From the NCBI RefSeq assembly GCF_958298935.1, contig NC_084922.1:2172501-2236500 (forward strand): a stretch of DNA of 64,000 nucleotides. The letters are read 5' to 3'. Below, one piece after another: positions 22,474-34,619 of this stretch. Both the position numbers and the translations under genes were made by a program. The stretch is from Phragmites australis (lineage: Eukaryota > Streptophyta > Magnoliopsida > Poales > Poaceae). The notes below the pieces were generated by a model that worked only from the letters and a program-made list of their open reading frames with translations, did not search any database and was not told the DNA's origin. How positions within the stretch are numbered: the stretch's first letter is position 1; each line of letters starts with the position of its first letter.

Positions 22474-23821
22474 CTACGCCCCTCCATATTTTTTCCACAG
22501 GTGCTCGACTAGATCATCACGAAGCTGTGAGTGAGTTTCCTTGTTAGTAATGGCTAGATGAGTTCGAAGAAACGCTTGCAGTTCAGCCGTAGGACGATGA
22601 GAAGCTGTCACAACTTCTCCCATCCCATCGAAATGGTGGTCACCTTCTGCATCTCGCTCATCTTCAACGATCATATTATGCATGATGATACAAGCTGTCA
22701 TGATTTGTCCTAGTATGTCTTGATCCCAAAATCTTGCTGGCCCACGAACAATGGCAAAACGAGATTGCAGAACTCCAAATGCTCGTTCCACCTCCTTCCT
22801 CACCGCTGCTTGTACTTTCGTAAAATATTTCCTCTTATTCCCTTGTGGAGATGGTATTGGCTTAACAAATGTGGCCCATTGAGGATATATGCCATCTGCA
22901 AGGTAATACCCCATTGTATAATTATGACCATTAATGGTGTAGTTCACTTCTGGAGCGTGCCCTTCAGCTAGATTTGCAAATAGGTGAGAACGGTGCAGAA
23001 CATTAATATCATTGTGAGATCCTGGTAAACCAAAGAAGGCATGCCAAATCCAAAGATCATGTGAAGCAACGGCTTCTAGAATAATGGTGGGCTCGTGCAC
23101 ATGACCGGTAAACTGACATTGCCATGCTGCAGGGCAATTCTTCCACTTCCAATGCATGCAATCTATGCTCCCAAGCATACCGGGAAAACCCTTTTGCTCT
23201 CCAATTGCAAGTAATCTAGCTGTATCATTATCATTTGGGGATCTCAGGTACTCATCACCGAAGATTTCAACAATAGCTTTCACAAACCTTTTAAGACTCT
23301 CTACAGCAGTACTTTCTGCAATCCGAATATAATCATCAGTAGCATCTGCTGCTACTCCATAAGTTAGCATCCTAAATGCTGCGGTTATCTTCTGCAAAGG
23401 AGATAACCCAAGACGTCTGATTCTATCTCTTTTCTGCACAAAATAATCATCATGTTGTTCTACAGCTTGCAGTATGCGAAGAAATAGAGAACGAGACATT
23501 CTAAACCTGAAGAAAGTAATAAGAATCAGCCGAACCCCAGAGGATGCACAAAAATAATGAACAAACAAAAACAGATACAAACCTGCGACGAAAGAAAGTT
23601 TGACCGTAGGTAGGAGCATCTGAAAAGTAGTCTTCGTATAGCCTCCAATGCCCGGCTTCTCTATTGCGGTTGATATACTGACGTCCAGGCACAGAACCCA
23701 CAGGTCGTGCAGCATTCAAAAGCGCATATTGAGTGTGTGCTTGATGTAGTGTAGCAAGAATGAATTCGTCGTCATCATCCTCCGACGACGACGATGAATC
23801 TACCAGAAAACGATGACTCAT
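22474..23821 (-). CDS. PIF/Harbinger DDE transposase (HARBI1-like)
   Basis: Exons 23821-23583 and 23506-22474 (GT/AG, phase 2) encode about 423 residues. After an acidic Ser-rich N terminus (SSSSSEDDDDEF) and a helix-turn-helix-like region (FRMSRSLFLRILQAV), the DDE_4 nuclease domain has the expected Asp in GMLGSIDCMHWKW, Asp in YYLADGIYPQW and Glu in RKEVERAFGVLQSRF. The block YGVAADATDDYIRIAEST is a further family hallmark. The frame is free of stops across both exons. It lies convergent to the Myb-like gene inside matching terminal repeats. An AACGG-rich array begins about 80 bp upstream of the start codon. Confidence 0.95.
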
Positions 23822-23898
23822 TTCGATCAGAGAGGGAACTACAAAGGAGTGTGACTTGTGAATGGCAACCGGGGACTGGCCGGGTTTACATAGAGTTG

Positions 23899-24080
23899 GA
23901 AGTAGCTGTTAGAAAAAACTAGCCGTTTGAAAAAAGTAGCCGTTGAAAAATAAATAGCTGTTGGACAAAAGAGTAGCCGTTGGGAAAAATAGCCGTTGAA
24001 AAAAAAACCGTTGAAAAAAAGTAACCGTTGCAAAAATAGCTGTTGGGAAAAAAACCGTTAGAAATATAGCCGTTAGAATT
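23899..24080 (-). promoter_or_regulatory. Array of AACGG-core motifs upstream of the Harbinger transposase
   Basis: On the minus strand, eight AACGG and three AACAG cores are spaced 15-22 bp apart, mostly in the form YAACGGCTA after T-rich runs. Two copies, TCTAACGGCTA (about 24066-24076) and CCCAACGGCTA (about 23974-23984), fit the plant mitosis-specific activator consensus YCYAACGGYYA. Seen directly: the array. Inference: it may be bound by Myb proteins. Confidence 0.65.
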
Positions 24081-24226
24081 AATTTGGTAGTTAAAGGATA
24101 ATATTAAAATATGGGTGAGTGAAATATAAGGGGTCAGATTTAGGGGGTCGGTTGGAGCGCACAGAGAAATAGGGGGTCAGTCTGGATAGGAAGAACCCCT
24201 ATATGAAGATATAAGGGGTCAATTTT

Positions 24227-24248
24227 AGGGGGCCGGATGGAGATGCTC
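24227..24248 (-). repeat. Right terminal inverted repeat of the Harbinger element
   Basis: Reverse complement of the left 22-bp end, followed by TSD TAA at 24249-24251. Confidence 0.95.
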
Positions 24249-24364
24249 TAAGTGGTCAAGAGTGGAGGTTGATTTTTTTCAACTCCATTCTTTATTTTTA
24301 TCTGGAATGAACTCCTTTCATACTTTAGCTTAGAAATAATTTTAAGAGTTGGCGTCGATCATAA

Positions 24365-24564
24365 GGCCCTCTCCAACAGGATCGATAAATTTGAGGATTT
24401 TAGTGCTACAGTACTTTACGGGGGTACTGTATCACTATAAATTTGTCTCTGCCAGTGATACAGTACTGCTACAGTGTTAGAGATAGAGGATGCTGTAATA
24501 GTGATAGGGGATGCTATAATAGTATTTTGAGGATGAAAATTTAAGATAGTTGTTAGAGATGATC
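24365..24564. mobile_element. Tourist-like MITE
   Basis: A 200-bp AT-rich element. The left end GGCCCTCTCCAACA pairs imperfectly with the right end (reverse complement GATCATCTCTAACA). It is flanked by TAA on both sides (24362-24364 and 24565-24567), as for PIF/Harbinger MITEs. There is no ORF. Internal sequence repeats GCTACAGTAC-type motifs. Confidence 0.65.
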
Positions 24565-24567
24565 TAA

Positions 24568-26274
24568 GATCTAACCGGAGGGGCCATCGGCAGACAGCGA
24601 GGGAGAGTGGATGTGCGGCCGTGGAATCTAGCGCCGGACCGAGCGCGCACACGGCGGTCGAGGTGAGATGGGCAAAGCCAGCTCGGGAAGTCAGTCACGG
24701 ACCAATGGGCCGCGGAACGTCGCATGGCACCAACCAACAGCAGGCATCGATCAGTCAGGCCGTGCAAGTTGCAGCACTGCCCGGGCATGTGCGGCTTGTG
24801 GATACGCACAGCTACAGCGTATGCCTTAGAAGGGGAAAAAAATGGTAAAAAAAACCAGGTAAACTTGGTTTACCGGTATTACAGGTGGGTCCTGACAAAA
24901 TATTAAGTTGATTAAAATATTTTGATTAAATTTGAATTTAGGAGCGTATAAAATGAACCAAGCAAGTAAAGAAGAAGAAACAACCTTATGATGTAATGGC
25001 AAAGCACCGTTTCCCTAATAGACTTGATTAGGTATTTGAGTCCTGCTAAACACGTTTTTTTTAGGAATTACATCTTGACATGTGGATCATACAATCAAGC
25101 GGTAGAAAATATTAGGAACAAACTTTGAATTCGAGACCTCGTATTTCGTTTATAACTAGGCTAAGTAACATCTTATGTCCGTATGGTGTTTCTTTGTTTT
25201 ATCTCAAAGTTGAATTTGATTATTTTATGTTCAATTTTTTAATTTGATTGAATTGGATTTGATAAATTTGATATATCCAGCAAATCATGTTTACAGCGAC
25301 CTCCCGTAAATTTTATTTACTAATAAAAAATCTCTTTACAAGTCAGAACAGTGCAGCTCAGGCCTTAGCGCACCGTGTGTGACGGGAATCGGCGCGCGAT
25401 GCGCCAGTTGCGCCGTGCATAGTGCTCTCTGTTTCTTGCCGTTTTTCTATCGGTTCGTGCGCACCGCAGCAACAGGTCTTTCAAAGTGCAGGGTTTGTAG
25501 CTCAAAATATAACTAACCCCAAGAGAGTCTCCGACAAATGGCTAAACCGGTCCGGCCATGCATCTGTCCTCATTTGGGGTCTCATAATCAGCATGATACG
25601 TGGTTTCGTGCGTGCATGACTTGGAACGTACTGGATATAGTATACTACATGTGGCCTATGGGCAATGGCTGCTTGTAAGTAATCTCCAATCTCAAATATT
25701 AGTCTATTACAGCATCTACAATATAACACTTTGACGAATCATATTTATAAAACTATATTTTTTCAATTAAAAAGAGTTATATGTTATGAATGTATTTTTC
25801 ACGATGAATTTGGTCATAGCAACCTTATATTGTTAATCTATATGATTTTTTAGTTATTCATGGTTAAAAATAGTTTTTTATTTAGAATAAACTTAAATAG
25901 ATTTGTATTTGGAATGGAAGGGAGTACAGTGGAGCGCAAACTGCTGCTAGATGCTCCTAAAGGGCAGACCACGATTAGCATTAGTCAATCGGAACGTGCA
26001 TGCATGTTTGCTGCGCCTTTGGCATGGCTTGAAGTCTACGGCAGATGATGTGCCATCAAGTGGTATCTTTGCCTGAGAAGATTGACCACTATCCTACGTG
26101 AAGCTTGCAGAGAAATTCCGTAATTAACTCTGTTGCTTCTCAATCGCCAAGATCTATAGATATATACCCGTGCAATTATGGAGTTCTCGTGGCCTTTCGG
26201 CAGAGCAATTCACATTCTAGCCTAGAGTACCAGATAATACGTGTCCAGGACAGTAGACAGCAGTGCTAACAGAT
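24568..26274. other. AT-rich spacer without recognised genes
   Basis: No coding family is recognised. A 3' remnant of a Stowaway-like MITE may end at GGAATGGAAGGGAGTA (about 25910-25925), but no left end is found. Confidence 0.4.
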
Positions 26275-26277
26275 AAT

Positions 26278-27261
26278 CACTACTTAAGAAACTATCAAAA
26301 ATAGATAAGTCATTAGTGATGGCTACTCAATACACATCACTAATACATTATTAGTGACGAGTTAAATAACAACATGTTGCTAATGTGTGGCTCAGGTTAG
26401 GACTCGGCTAAGACCCGTTACTAATAAGGGGTCATTAGTAACAGCGAGCGAACAACTCGTCACTAAAGATAGTAGTGACAGGTCATCTTAAAATTTATCA
26501 CTAATAATGGAGTCATTAGTGACGGGTAGAGAGAGCGCACTCATTAGTGACAGATGACCTTAAAGCTCGTAATTAATGATGTAGTTATTAGTGACGGATA
26601 GAGAGAACACACTCATTAGTGATGGGTTATCTAAAAATCCATCACTAATGAGTCAGTCATTAGTGATAGGTAGAGAGAACACGCTTATTAGTGATGGGTG
26701 ATAAAAACATCCGCCACTAATAGCTAATTTATTGGTGACGGATATTTAGGTGACCCATCACTAATGATTGGTTGAATCTCGAGTCATAGCTGACCGTGTA
26801 AAATATTCATAACTTTTTATACTAACTTAGATGGGAAAAAACTTTCTATAAAAATTATAGCTATTGACGAGATTTACAACTTTGTAGTTGATCACTTTTT
26901 TATTTAAAGCCATATAGATGTATAAATAAATATATAAAAATTATCAAAGGAACCATACACAGGGTAGCAAACTAAAGTATTAGATCTAATGTAAAACTAG
27001 TAAAAATAATTAAAAAGATATATGTAAGGACACAAAGTTAAAAATTATAAATTTAAAGATTTTTATCATAAGTTTAGTAACTCGGATTGATGAAACATCT
27101 GCGCGGTACTAACTTTCAGATGTAGCACTATATCTCTAAAATATTTTAGGCAAATAAGAGAAGGTCAATTTTCGATAAATTTAGTGATAAGTCTGAACTC
27201 GTCATTAATAATACATATTAGTGACATGTTAAAAATAACAGATAAAAAACCTATCTTAATG
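26278..27261. mobile_element. Small degenerate CACTA-like element
   Basis: Starts CACTACTTAAGAAA after AAT (26275-26277). Subterminal repeats of CATTAGTGATGGGT and its inverse CCATCACTAATG are dense at 26310-26770 and thinner at 27180-27240. This is the pattern of CACTA subterminal regions. The right end CTATCTTAATG followed by AAT could be the decayed partner terminus and target duplication. There is no transposase sequence between them. Confidence 0.55.
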
Positions 27262-27272
27262 AATAAGACACC

Positions 27273-27320
27273 AGATTCTTACCTCATGATGACTTGAGAT
27301 TCTTACCTCATGATGACTTG
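27273..27320. repeat. Perfect 24-bp tandem duplication
   Basis: Two identical adjacent copies starting AGATTCTTACCTCATGATGA, just outside the CACTA-like element. Confidence 0.9.
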
Positions 27321-27741
27321 AAGTGGGTTCAGTGTACCGGACACTAACTGATCCAGAAAAGACATATCAAACACACTTTTCCATTTAACATTTGAACTAT
27401 GTGTATGTTCACTCGTCCATCAATCCAGTTAGAAACATTTTTATAAAATATATGGATAATAGAATTTCATTAAATGTCTATAATTTAGGATTAAAAGATT
27501 ATTGTTGTGCGTATATTGATCTTGTTTTCTTATTATATTCCTCTACTAAATGAGAGCCTTGCACAAAATTATTTTTCCCTTTTCCTTGTCACATTCATAA
27601 TATTCGTTAATATATGTATGACCATTCATAGTATAATATTTCATTTATTTAGTATGTCTCCAGACTCTACCACATAATTGAGAGAGTGCCTAAATTAATA
27701 TTTAGATGAAAAGCATATGGAACGTTGTAAGGCAGCGATGC

Positions 27742-27980
27742 TTTGGGTTAATTTTGTTATAATGGTAGTATGGGTAAGTTAGTAGCAGATATTTGAGTTC
27801 TTTTGATTAGTTTTTTTATTCTGCCTTATGTGGGCAATTTAGAATCAGATATTGGGGTACTTTGGGTTAGTTTATCCATAATAGCATATTTGGGTAATTT
27901 AGAAACATATATCGAGAGTACTTTGAGTTATTTTTTTTCATACTAGCATATGCATGTAATTAAAAACATGTTAGATCCAA
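27742..27980. repeat. About 60-bp imperfect tandem repeat, four units
   Basis: Units begin at about 27742, 27801, 27861 and 27922, each with TTTGGGTTA, then a GCATAT/GTAATTTAGAA-like middle and an ATATTGAGAGTAC-like end. They are diverged, so the array is not recent. Confidence 0.75.
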
Positions 27981-27985
27981 TGACT

Positions 27986-30436
27986 ATTATTGTCAATGAT
28001 GATTAGAGTTCACCAAATCAACGGCTATTTTTAGAATTTTTTAGGAATTCTATTTTTTTTAGCGTGACTCATATGAGGATTAATGTGAAGGAAACTACAT
28101 TTTTGTGTGGTTTCATGGTTGGTATTTCATTCCAATAAATTTGAAGCTCAAAGTTCAAATATCGTTAATTTGTAAGTAACAACTAGCAACTGGGCATTCA
28201 TATTAAAAAAAAACTATGTTAATTTTGTAGAGTCAGGAAGTTCTACTTTCTTCATATAAGAACAAGGTCTTTTGGTGGAACTTGTCCACCCAAATTTGAA
28301 TAGACTCTGTGAGGTGCTCATATTTATAAAATAACTATATAGAGATGGGGAGTTGCATTTTCTTCGTTACAAAAGCAACTGGGCATTCATTTTCAGACAG
28401 AGACATTCAGGCCAAGTATGATCAAAATAACGAAACATAAATACATGATTGACTCGATTCTCTCATAAAACTGGGCGCAACCATAAGCCAGCACGAGCCC
28501 AAAATGGCCACCAGCCCAAAGCGTTCCTTTTGTGACGACTCCAGTTAAATCTTAGCCCATAGTTGATCTGAGCTTGGGCTATAACCGAGTTAGTAAAAAA
28601 AGCCCATTCAATACCTTTCGTACCCAAGAGCATATACATCATCTTCGAATCTTTTCCTCTCCTCTTTTAGATAACGGAATACTTCATTATCCTAGCTTCT
28701 ACATCAAAAAATGCTTATAACTGCTCATTATTACAAAATCAAAATACACGAAGCATTGATATAAAGGATACAAAATTGCTCTCGGAGGACATATAAGATG
28801 AACAAAGACTCAAATACAAATTCTATTGCTAAACTCTCAGCTATGCTCAGCAAAAAAACTTCCATCACTGTACTCTCCAACAGACGACATGCAACCTTCA
28901 AGTAAAAAGATTCATCTTCCTTCTACAAACCAGCTCAGAAACACGTCTAATATGTGCCCTGAAAACAACCTGTATGGTAGATTGAACTAGTGAAAACTAC
29001 AATATTTTCACTCAACCAAATTATCTAACATATTGCACTTGCCATAACAAGAATTTGTTTCTATAGTTTATGATTAAGTCCTCTAATCAAGTACTTAGCA
29101 TATTAATTATATTAGTTGAATGACTCAAATCACAAAACGTTTTAACAGCCCGCCAAATAAATCTAGCAAAGAGACATTCGAATTCCTAGTTCTACCATAT
29201 TGTAATGAACTTCCAAATCTCTTCGCTTACGTGGCATGGTCGGCATGGCCGAAGAGGGATAGCTACTTTCTCTTCCAGTTTACAAGTTTTTTGAATTCCA
29301 TCGTTTCTTTTCAAAACGGAAAGTGGTTGCGACACTCTCATTCTGCCGCACAATTATACCGACGTTTAACCGTTCATCAGTGTATTACCTTTTCTTCTTG
29401 TGAAATAGCAGTACCCGTTTGGATTTAAAAAATTCTGCAATAGTACGTACTTTCGAAATCCAATCTTTATCTCCTCCATTTCCAAACAGGGATGGTGGCA
29501 GTATTTTCGGCAGGACTGAAACATTTCTTTGCCCTACCCAGTTGCGTGCTAGGCTAGCAGGTGGTCATGGGTTGGATGCTGACTGAGCCCGGTCGACACA
29601 TCAACGCCGAGGTCCCTGTTTTAGCCGATGCACGATGTGACACCACCATCTGTCCTGTATTTGCGTCTCGAGGGCGAGCGATGGTGGCCCACCACATGAT
29701 CCAGTATTTCTGTTCCGTGATAATGGCATCCTGTGATTAGTTGTTCGTACTTTAATTGATTGAATCTCAGTATGTATAAGTGTATGTAAAAATTAAAGTT
29801 GTGATTATTTATTTATATGAAGTTAAATTTGTGACACTGATAGGTGTGATCGTCTATATAAATAGGTGTAGGAGTTTGTGTTTGTCACATCTGACTATAT
29901 ATGTATATTTGTATTCATCAAACCAAGTTGAAATAATACATGTGAATAACTAAACACATTTCTTCTTAAAATTATACGTATTTATTGGATCAAAATCCAT
30001 CTGTGCAGACAATAAAACCCTAAATCTCAACAGTACTATATCCTCGAGTATATCCTATTGTATTTCTAGAAGGAATAGCACTATAATAAACAACCAATCA
30101 TTTGGGGCGTGTTGAAACTAAAACAGGAGCAGTCGTGGTGGATTTAAATTAGATAGAGGGAATGCGGTTATGTGATGGAAAATTCATTCCAAGCTGGTGA
30201 TTTTTTTTCGAAGAACCTTCAAAAAGGGTATGAAGTTCTTACAATTCACTAAAGAAAAATATAGTTAATCCAGATTATGAGAGAAACTAAGTCTAAAAAC
30301 CTTACAATCACACGGTTTATTAATAGGAAAACTGATGAAAAACCCTGATAACAGTAGAAAAGGGCCAGGACAACCAACTAGGGTGACTCGTCACCACTCA
30401 CCAACAACCTACAAATGACGAAGCCCGACATGAGTC
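27986..30436. other. AT-rich spacer without recognised genes
   Basis: No ORF with family motifs. The last 250 bp (from about 30190) have a T-rich start followed by a sequence resembling the flank of an older retroelement into which the Copia/SIRE-like element inserted. Confidence 0.4.
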
Positions 30437-30441
30437 GTCGT

Positions 30442-31907
30442 TAAAAGGTCGAGATATCGCTTAGAAGGGGTGAATAGGTGTTCCTACAAAATAAAACTTT
30501 GTAGCAGATTAACAGAATCCGAAGCTTTCAGGTTCAATCCAGAACTTCCGGACTCAACCTAGAGTATCCGGGTATAGAACATAAATTCAAAATTAAAATG
30601 CCCCTTAATTCTAATGGTTATCACATGTTCCAAACGATGTTTAAAGACTTTTCCATGGTTTTCATGTAGTCACAAGCTCACAATCAAGTAGATTAGGCAA
30701 ATCACCCAAAAATCAACTAAAATAAATATGAACTCAAGTAAACAATGAGACAAATATTTGTTTCTCGAAGTTCGGATACCTCCACTTGAGGTTCCTATTT
30801 CTAATTGAGGAGCTCCAAAGAACTGGATCTCTTTCAACTCTAATCCTCACCAAACGACCACCTAGATCGAGCTTGAGCTTACTAAAAAATGTCCTCTTCT
30901 CTTATGAAGGTGATAATGAACCTTCACAAACGTCCCGAGGTACACTACAAGCTTGGGTGCTCATCGGGCGACCCCTAGTCGTTTAGGAGGATGAACCTCC
31001 ATAGCAACAAACATGATATCGAATGGCTTGACAATAAACTTGAGCGATGTAAGATGGGAATGACGCTCACTAACACTCTTTCTCAAAATCTCAACCCAAC
31101 TCTCAAATCCTTGCAAAAATTAAAGCCAAGAGGAGATGGGAGAGCTTCTAAAGGGGCTTTGAATGCTTTGTCTCAAGGTAGTGCAACAACAAATGCAAGG
31201 TGTGGATAATAGGGTATTTATATCTAGCCTCTAAAAACTAGCATTTACAATACTTTCTAGACTTACCTGAAACTTTTGGGTTAGCTATAGACTTAGCAAC
31301 CGAGGGCCCCTGCTTCGAAACAATTCGAAGGTTCTGTCACCCAGAACTTCCGGGTCAACCTGGAACTTTCGGGTTAAACTCAGAGGCCCTAACCGAGCAC
31401 CTGTGTCCGAACTCAATTCAGAGGTTCTGGCTACCCAGAACTTTCGGGTCAACCCAGAACTTCTAAGTTGGAATTAAAACACCAAACCGAGCACCCCTCA
31501 TTGGAGCTCCATTCGGAGGTTCCAGCAACTCGGAACTTCCAAGTTGCACCTGGAACTTCCAGGTACACAGAGCAACAAAGAAATTCCCGGTGTTCGTGGG
31601 GTATTTTGTATCTCTTGTTTTTTTTTTAATCTAAAGGGTACTTTGAGCACTGAGATATCTTCAAGTAGATCTACACGTACCCCTCTTGATAGTACGATAT
31701 TCCTAAACTCAAATTTAAAAGTAAAATAAATTTAAATCTATAGAGTATTCACATGCTACTTCTTTTTTCCTTTCTGATGGTTCCTATCATCATATAAATT
31801 TTTCATAGGACTAATACCTATTAGTAAACTCATTTAACTTCATTAGTTCTTTAATCACTTGTCATCAATTATCCAAAACTCATACGAGGGGCCTAGATGC
31901 ATTTTCA
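30442..31907 (-). repeat. 3' LTR of the SIRE-like Copia element
   Basis: About 1.47 kb. Homologous to 38007-39493 along its length, including shared arrays of AACTTCCGGGTT-like motifs. Terminal TG of the plus-strand reading appears mutated to TA at 30442. Confidence 0.8.
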
Positions 31908-32152
31908 ATATAACTTTTTTGATGATTGATGACAATACAATTAAAACTTATAAAAGATAATTGAATTAAAGATTTTGAGTCTAAGATATATTGTGAGCTC
32001 CCCCTTAATATGTTCATTGATTAAAATTTGATTTTGACTTCACATGCACATATTTAAGAGAATTTTGTGAGAGCTCCCATATATCTTAGCATTCATGAGG
32101 CGCAAAAAGTGTGAGTGAACATATAAACCCGTGATGCATATGATAAGATATA

Positions 32153-33596
32153 TCACACAATAAAAGAGAAAACATTGTTGGTGCAATCCTTATGCTCTTT
32201 GATTTTTACTGCATTGTGAGTGCAAACATTGAAAATTGCCTTTGACATAGCACAAATTGGCGATGAAGAGGATGAAGACCGATGTAAAGGAGGAGAAGGA
32301 CCCCTTCGAGGAGCTTCTTGAGAAGACCATTGAGAGGATGGCATAGAAATTGATTTATTGCTTATCAACTTTATTCTCAAAGGCTCATGTTTGACTTCCA
32401 TACAAAACTCCTTCTTTGTCACCTTTCCTATCTTAAACATAATGTAAGTAGCATATGCACAACTCTTGCTTGGAGTGTGGGATGCTTTAATAATCTCTTC
32501 CCAAAGAAAATCAATCACATTAAAGGGATCACTTTCATTTGACATCCTAGCCAGTAAATTTCTTGTAATCGATTATATACTAGTAGAATCACCACTTTTG
32601 GGAGAGAGAGGCGCGGAACAAGAGATATAGATATTTGTAAAATGATATCATGCCCTTAGTTGTTCTATATTTCACTTCACCAAGATTATGAACATACATG
32701 AAATCCATTTTATCAGTGGTGAGTTGTTAGTCAATGTGAACTTTTGACTTGTTAGTGTCACGAACATCAAATCCAAACAAATGACCAAATATATTGTATT
32801 TGATTTTGTACCTTTTGCCTTCAATCATCCAATTCATAGTTTGGTTCTCTTCATGATCATAATGGAGAGTAGCATAAAACTATGCAATCACCTCAACACT
32901 CTAATTATACTGGAATCCTATGATTTGCTCGATTCTCTTGTGCTCACAAGCGGCTATGACTGCATTGAAGAAAGGATCATTCTTATTTTCCATATAATCT
33001 CAATCTATCCATTGCATGTGAGTGACAGACTTCTTCTTTGAGAGGATCACGGTTTCATAGAAGTCAGATTGGAAGCATTCTAAAACCGAGGATCCGATGC
33101 ATTCTTCTCATACACAAAAAGATCTTCATATCTTTCCTTCTTTCATTTGCCGGACTTTTTCATGTAATTTATCACTCTTCTGGGTATCGGACCAAGATGC
33201 ACACCTTCGTGTAAGGTTTGCGAAGCTTCAAGGGTGACAATACAATCCTTTCTCCTCGATCGCCCATATCCTCTTACATCTCTTCATCTTGAGCTCGAGA
33301 GCTAGAGACCACTGTCTTTCCTTTCCTCTGTCTACACATTTTCCTCTTTCTAGGTGGCACAAAGTACCACCATGACCCACATTGACGGCTTGAGCCGTCT
33401 CGTCAATGTGAGTACCGCCAGACTGAGACAGTGGAACTTTTTGAATAGCCTTGCGGGCCCCATGCTGCGTATGCTCACTGCCATCATCACTGTCACTGTC
33501 ATTTCCTTCTGAATCGCTTGATGCTTCAACTAGGGGATCATGTTGAGCTTTTGTTCTTCTTTGGCAAGATTGAACAACAAACCTCTTACGTCCCAT
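32153..33596 (-). pseudogene. Extra 3' ORF of the SIRE-like element, broken
   Basis: Downstream of RNase H in element orientation. The N-terminal part, MGRKRFVVQSCQRR with an acidic SDSEGNDSDSDDGSE stretch, is followed by several stops. Further on, FYATLHYDHEENQTMNWMIE, then GKRYKI and FGHLFGFDV, match the putative plant transposon protein domain often found after pol in SIRE/Maximus-type elements. A last open piece, MSNESDPFNVIDFLWEEI, follows. The function of this ORF is not established. At least four in-frame stops separate the pieces. Confidence 0.6.
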
Positions 33597-33689
33597 CTCA
33601 CACTATCTTGAGATACATATGAATGACATGCTTGAGATAGGGAAAAGATCGAACAAGAATTGGAATTGAGAAACATGATCTTGATGGCA

Positions 33690-34345
33690 GTTACTGGCCA
33701 ACCCAGAACTTCCAGGTTTAATACGGAACCTTTGAGTTGCCCAAGCATGGGTAAGATTTAGGGTTTTGAGGAATTTAACAATAAAATTTCAACCCCTTAA
33801 GGAACATGATTCTAGAATAGACAAGGAACCAAAATACCAAAAAAGAATCGACTCTAAAGCTTGGCATTGAGAGATAGGAAAAAACATTTTTGAGATGTAC
33901 CTTGAGAAACAACCGTTGAACCAGAGTCGATTCAGAGGATTGTCCGGAGTATCCGATCTAGGGAGGGATACCTTGGGCGTAGATCTTGAAATTTCAACAG
34001 AGAAACATGAGGATCTTCGTGTGGGGCGCCCTTGGTAGAGAGAGGAGAGTCGGTGGAGAGAGAAAAATAGAAGAGGGGTGGAGGCAAGGGTTATCTCTCG
34101 GGTAAGGGTTAAAGACCCTAGAATCCAGAACCTCCAGGTGGGACCTGAAACCTGTAAGTTGAGGCAGAGATAGAAACCGAGAGGGGTCACCCGGAGGAGA
34201 ACTCGGAGCTTCCAGGTGAACTGATAGAATCCGGAACTTTCGAGTGAACTCGAAACTTTCGGGTTATGTCAACACGACAGAGACAGCTAGATAGCCAGGG
34301 ACTTCCAGAATCCGAACCTTCTAGATTGAGGCCGGAACTTCTGGG
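33690..34345. repeat. Internal array of AACTTCC-type motifs in the SIRE-like element
   Basis: Repeated phrases such as CCGGAACTT, CAGAACTTCCAGGT and AAACTTTCGGGTT occur between the 3' ORF and RNase H. They resemble the arrays in the LTRs. Confidence 0.6.
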
Positions 34346-34619
34346 TTCTAGAAGATGACAAAGATAGATTTTGAGCTAAGATTTGATCCGGATTTTGAGA
34401 GATTTGAGAGTTGAACATATAAGAGACTTTTACCACTTGTGATCAGCCAACAAATAACAATTATCATAAGTAGCAAAATATGATCATAAGATCAAATAAT
34501 CAAATCCTTTTGAAAATAAAACATAAAAAGACGATTTTTGCAAATTTCTAGTTATCTAAGCTACTCAACTAAAACAATCAATTGTATGCAACACATGAAG
34601 CCATGTTGCGAGAATATAG

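Larger units (their letters stand above)
20116..24248. mobile_element. Complete PIF/Harbinger DNA transposon
   Basis: A 4133-bp element with identical 22-bp terminal inverted repeats starting GAGCATCTCCATCCGG, flanked by the 3-bp target duplication TAA (20113-20115 and 24249-24251). It contains the two genes expected of an autonomous PIF/Harbinger element: a Myb/trihelix-like protein (21115-22178, +) and a DDE transposase (22474-23821, -). They converge and both are intact. Subterminal motifs CTCCAACCGAC also recur in inverse orientation near 20190 and 24145. Insertion lies upstream of the peroxidase gene. Confidence 0.95.

Noticed and set aside
25910..25925. Possible Stowaway MITE end (GGAATGGAAGGGAGTA)
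   Set aside because: No matching left end or TA duplication could be located.
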